A stretch of DNA of 64,000 nt from SKVR01 sp046291875. Its GTDB lineage: Bacteria; Bacteroidota; Bacteroidia; Bacteroidales; UBA7960. The stretch spans positions 7,825 through 71,824 of the forward strand of contig JBKBSF010000024.1 of the NCBI GenBank assembly GCA_046291875.1, read 5' to 3'. Positions 61,266 through 64,000 of the stretch are shown here, piece after piece; position 1 is the stretch's first letter; every line of letters starts with the position of its first letter. A program made the translations under genes and the position numbers. Below the pieces are notes generated by a model. That model was not told the origin of the DNA. It saw only the letters and a program-made list of their open reading frames with translations, and made no database searches.

Positions 61266-61856
61266 ATGATAAGGAAGCTTCAAAAGAGCTACTATCAGCA
61301 AGCCGATACTTTGGGTCTGGCCCGCGATCTGTTAGGTAAGGTTCTTTGTTTTCAAAACCCTGAAGGTGAAAATCACCGTGCCGTGATTACCGAAACGGAA
61401 GCCTACCTGGGGGCCGAAGACCGTGCCTCACACGCCTGGGGAAACAGGCTTACCCCACGCACCCAAACCATGTTTGAGGCCGGCGGAGTAGCCTACATCT
61501 ACCTGTGCTATGGCATACATCACCTTTTCAACATAGTAACACATCAGTTCGGCACCCCTCATGCCGTGCTGATAAGGGGTGGAATTCTGATGACACCTTC
61601 CGGTGCCAGTCAAGGCTATAATAACCCAGGCATAAACTCTCGGGTATTGGGCGGGCCTGGCATATTTACAAAAAAAATGGGTATAACCATCCGCTACAAT
61701 GGCATTTCTCTTACCGGCAACACCCTGTGGCTGGAAGATCATCAATTCCAGGTAAAGGAAATAAAAACCAGCCCTCGGATCGGAGTAGATTATGCCGGCG
61801 ATGATGCATTGCTTCCCTATCGCTTTCAATGGGAAAACCCACATCTCTGCATCTGA
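61266..61856 (+). CDS. 3-methyladenine DNA glycosylase (AAG/MPG family)
   Basis: 196 residues. It removes alkylated purines from DNA. Family blocks are ADTLGLARDLLGKVL near the start, AVITETEAYLGAEDRASHA (the Glu that activates water and nearby Tyr), YIYLCYGIHHLFNIV and RGGILM. The start MIRKLQKSYYQQ at 61266 sits 7 bp after the kinase stop; the longer frame lies inside the kinase gene. It forms an operon with the kinase, an odd companion that may be chance. Confidence 0.9.
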   Translation: MIRKLQKSYYQQADTLGLARDLLGKVLCFQNPEGENHRAVITETEAYLGAEDRASHAWGNRLTPRTQTMFEAGGVAYIYLCYGIHHLFNIVTHQFGTPHAVLIRGGILMTPSGASQGYNNPGINSRVLGGPGIFTKKMGITIRYNGISLTGNTLWLEDHQFQVKEIKTSPRIGVDYAGDDALLPYRFQWENPHLCI

Positions 61857-61888
61857 ATTACCATCAGGCAAAATTGCGGGATATTGAT

Positions 61889-61896
61889 TACTTTTG
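61889..61896 (+). promoter_or_regulatory. -7 box (TACTTTTG) for the RlmI-type methyltransferase
   Basis: A perfect TAnnTTTG box 52 bases before the ATG at 61948, followed by CAG. It argues against the upstream ATG at 61894, which would sit inside the box. Confidence 0.45.
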
Positions 61897-61947
61897 CAGT
61901 CCTTTTTGCACTTGGGGCTGTCAAGGCCCCCTTACCTTATCAAAGCA

Positions 61948-63147
61948 ATGTCGAAAGCTATAAAAATCGTATTAAAACCCGGAAAAGAAGATGCGCTCAG
62001 GCGTTTTCACCCCTGGGTATTCAGTGGTGCCATTCACAAAGTGGAAGGCCAGCCCCAGGATGGGGACTTTGTTGAAGTATTTTCATCAGCCAATCAATAT
62101 ATGGGTTGCGGGCTCTTCCAGCACTCATCCATCGCGGTAAGGCTCATGGCATTTGCGCCTCACCGGCCTCAGGAGCTGGATCTGGAATTCTGGCAGCACA
62201 AACTGCAAAAGGCCTTTGGTATGAGACAATCCATAGGGTTGACCCAAAGCGACCACACCAATGTGTACAGGCTTGTGCACGGGGAGGGAGATTTGCTTCC
62301 GGGGTTGATCATCGATCATTACAACGGCAACCTGGTGGTTCAGGCCCATGCTATTGGGATACACAAGTACCGCGAAACCATTGCACAGGCATTGGAGCAG
62401 ATCTATGGCTCAGAGCTGAAAAGCATCTATTACAAAAGCAACGATACCCTTCCGGCAGAGTTTGCATCAGCGCAGCCCACTGAGGGATTCCTGAGGGGCA
62501 ATAATCCTTCGGCTGTTGTTCTGGAGTATGGTAATAAATTTGAGATCGATTTTGTTACGGGGCAAAAAACAGGCTTTTTCATCGACCAGCGCGAAAACAG
62601 ACATTTGCTGGCCCGTTACGCTGAAGGTAAAACGGTGTTGAATACCTTTTGTTATTCGGGTGGATTTTCGGTGTATGCCCTCCAGGCAGGTGCAAGAAGT
62701 GTGGAGTCGCTGGATAGTTCCAAAAAAGCACTCGAACTGGCCGAAAAGAATGTGGCACTGAATTTTGACGACACTCATAACCATAGCGTAATTCAGGCCG
62801 ATGCAGTGCCTTTTATCCGCGATAATCGAAAAGTATACGATCTTATTATACTGGATCCTCCCGCTTTTGCAAAGCACAATAAAGTACGCCACAATGCCTT
62901 GCAGGCTTACAAAAGGCTCAATGCCGAAGCCATCAGGCAAATTTCTCCCGGTGGTATTCTTTTTACATTCAGTTGTTCGCAAGTGGTGAGCATGGCCCTT
63001 TTTAAAGCTACTGTAATTGCCGCAGCCATACAGGCCGGACGCGAAGCATCTATTCTGCACCAGCTTACACAGCCTGCCGATCATCCTGTAAACGCTTTTC
63101 ACCCCGAGGGAGAATACCTGAAAGGATTGGTACTTTATATTTCTTAG
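61948..63147 (+). CDS. rlmI: Class I SAM-dependent rRNA methyltransferase, RlmI-like
   Basis: 399 residues. The N-terminal PUA domain (VLKPGKEDALRRFHPWVFSG) and middle domain (FEIDFVTGQKTGFFIDQREN) precede the Rossmann methyltransferase. SAM motif I is FCYSGGFSVYALQAG. The catalytic LDPPAF motif follows, and the conserved SCSQVV strand. E. coli RlmI makes m5C1962 in 23S rRNA, and this protein has the same architecture. The start at 61948 matches the family and the upstream promoter box. Confidence 0.88.
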   Translation: MSKAIKIVLKPGKEDALRRFHPWVFSGAIHKVEGQPQDGDFVEVFSSANQYMGCGLFQHSSIAVRLMAFAPHRPQELDLEFWQHKLQKAFGMRQSIGLTQSDHTNVYRLVHGEGDLLPGLIIDHYNGNLVVQAHAIGIHKYRETIAQALEQIYGSELKSIYYKSNDTLPAEFASAQPTEGFLRGNNPSAVVLEYGNKFEIDFVTGQKTGFFIDQRENRHLLARYAEGKTVLNTFCYSGGFSVYALQAGARSVESLDSSKKALELAEKNVALNFDDTHNHSVIQADAVPFIRDNRKVYDLIILDPPAFAKHNKVRHNALQAYKRLNAEAIRQISPGGILFTFSCSQVVSMALFKATVIAAAIQAGREASILHQLTQPADHPVNAFHPEGEYLKGLVLYIS

Positions 63148-63237
63148 CTTACATACGGGTAATCATTTTTAACTGACTCATTGGCTTTACCGGTGCTGCT
63201 CCTGGCAGATAACTGGTAAACCAGAAAGGATATTGAA

Positions 63238-64000
63238 TTGTCGAAACAAGTTTTTTCTTACCGCGATATCTGGAAGATCTCCTACCCTATCATCATTGGG
63301 TTGGTGGCACAAAATATAATGCTGGTGATCGACACTGCCTTTCTGGGGCGTGTGTCGGAGGTAACCCTGGGTGCTGCTGCCATTGGCGGAGTATTTTATC
63401 TTTGTCTGGTGATGCTGGGAACAGGCTTTGCAGTGGGTGCCCAGATCATGATTGGCCGACGTAATGGAGCAGGAGAACACTATGCCATTGGCCAGATCTT
63501 TGACCATGCCATGGTGATTTTGTCGCTTCTGGCAGTGGTGCTGTGGTTTTTCCTGGATGCATTGGCACCCCTGCTGCTCAAAAATGTAATCAGCTCTGAA
63601 GCCGTTTTGCAGGAGAGTTTAACGTTTCTGCAATTCAGGAAATATGGTTTGCTGTTTGGTTTCCTGGTATTGGGGTTCAACGGTCTTTATGTGGGCAGTA
63701 CTCAAACCAAGGTGCTCTCCCTGAGCACTTTCGTAATGGCTATGTTCAACATAATACTTGATTATGCCCTGATTTTCGGGCACTGGGGTCTTCCGGCCAT
63801 GGGTATTGCAGGAGCAGCACTGGCCACCAACATGGCAGAGTTTTTTGCGTTTGTCTTTTACCTCACCTGGACCTTTAAAAAACAAGTGCACATCCAATTC
63901 CACCTGTGGCGGCAGCGCAGTGTCGACATGGTATTACTCAGAAGCCTGTTGAGGCTTTCTGTGCCTGTAATGTTTCAATACTTTTTGTCCTTTGCAGCCT
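63238..64000 (+). CDS. MATE-family multidrug efflux transporter, C-terminal part outside window
   Basis: 254 codons visible, running off the right edge. The frame begins with the TTG at 63238 (TTG-TCG-AAA-CAA), preceded by AGAAAGGA at a good distance, and no in-frame ATG is better. Features are YRDIWKISYPIIIGLVAQNI, DTAFLGRVSEVTLGAAAIGG (helix 1-2 with the ion-site region), GTGFAVGAQIMIGRRNGAGE and AGAALATNMAEFFAF. It exports drugs or metabolites with Na+ or H+. About 190 residues are missing from the usual 450. Confidence 0.9.
   Translation, partial: MSKQVFSYRDIWKISYPIIIGLVAQNIMLVIDTAFLGRVSEVTLGAAAIGGVFYLCLVMLGTGFAVGAQIMIGRRNGAGEHYAIGQIFDHAMVILSLLAVVLWFFLDALAPLLLKNVISSEAVLQESLTFLQFRKYGLLFGFLVLGFNGLYVGSTQTKVLSLSTFVMAMFNIILDYALIFGHWGLPAMGIAGAALATNMAEFFAFVFYLTWTFKKQVHIQFHLWRQRSVDMVLLRSLLRLSVPVMFQYFLSFAA

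Overview
The window is chromosomal DNA of a member of the Bacteroidota, most like a Bacteroidales/Marinilabiliales-type environmental anaerobe or facultative organism. The signs are a secreted zinc carboxypeptidase with a type IX secretion C-terminal sorting domain, a TonB-dependent receptor followed by a DUF4249 lipoprotein, FadL-type porins paired with an SGNH lipoprotein, small families typical of this phylum (DUF6132-like, DUF6913-like, DUF4197), and promoter -7 boxes of the TAnnTTTG type in front of many genes. Both ends cut a gene: an acyl-CoA ligase at the left and a MATE transporter at the right. I see no rRNA, tRNA, CRISPR array, phage or complete insertion sequence.

Layout. 1-9.8 kb: acyl-CoA ligase, PQQ-type sugar dehydrogenase, an overlapping glycosyltransferase/ECF sigma pair, queuine tRNA-ribosyltransferase, an LPS-export permease, a 166-bp foldback (MITE-like) element, a thioredoxin pair and a DUF4197 lipoprotein. 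9.8-18.5 kb: a dihydroorotate dehydrogenase-like protein, a uridine kinase-like nucleoside kinase, two FadL-family porins with an SGNH lipoprotein, and a VanX-type dipeptidase. 18.5-23.5 kb: a small polysaccharide locus (flippase, chain-length protein, O-antigen ligase/polymerase) with no glycosyltransferases. 23.6-33.5 kb: MscS channel, T9SS carboxypeptidase, dapA, flavin reductase, metallo-hydrolase, peptide-binding lipoprotein, a translationally coupled SRPBCC/DUF1295 pair and a DUF2007-Usp-Usp fusion. 33.7-36.8 kb: M14 peptidase and a surface protein built of about a dozen 20-residue repeats.

37.1-42.2 kb holds the most unusual locus. It is a leftward operon with a good promoter and an upstream 16-bp perfect palindrome. 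It encodes a possible 103-residue protein, a GNAT acetyltransferase fused to a complete HDAC/acetylpolyamine-amidohydrolase domain, two overlapping D-Ala-D-Ala-ligase-like ATP-grasp enzymes and a further GNAT protein. The combination suggests synthesis of an amide-linked small molecule or peptide with an acetylation/deacetylation step. The product is unknown.

42.3-50.6 kb: sodium:solute symporter, DUF4249 lipoprotein and TonB-dependent receptor (probably an uptake set), a metallo-beta-lactamase-fold protein and a K+-dependent membrane pyrophosphatase. 51-64 kb: recR, a GT2 enzyme fused to a decayed phosphoglycosyl-transferase-like module, a 2-oxoacid dehydrogenase E2, an exonuclease/FAH-hydrolase pair, a GAF/PAS sensor without output domain next to a PAS histidine kinase, a 3-methyladenine glycosylase, an RlmI-type methyltransferase and a MATE transporter.

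All calls rest on reading the translated sequences and motifs by eye. Family names are recognition, not search results. Several start codons are moved downstream of the longest reading frame, with the reason given.
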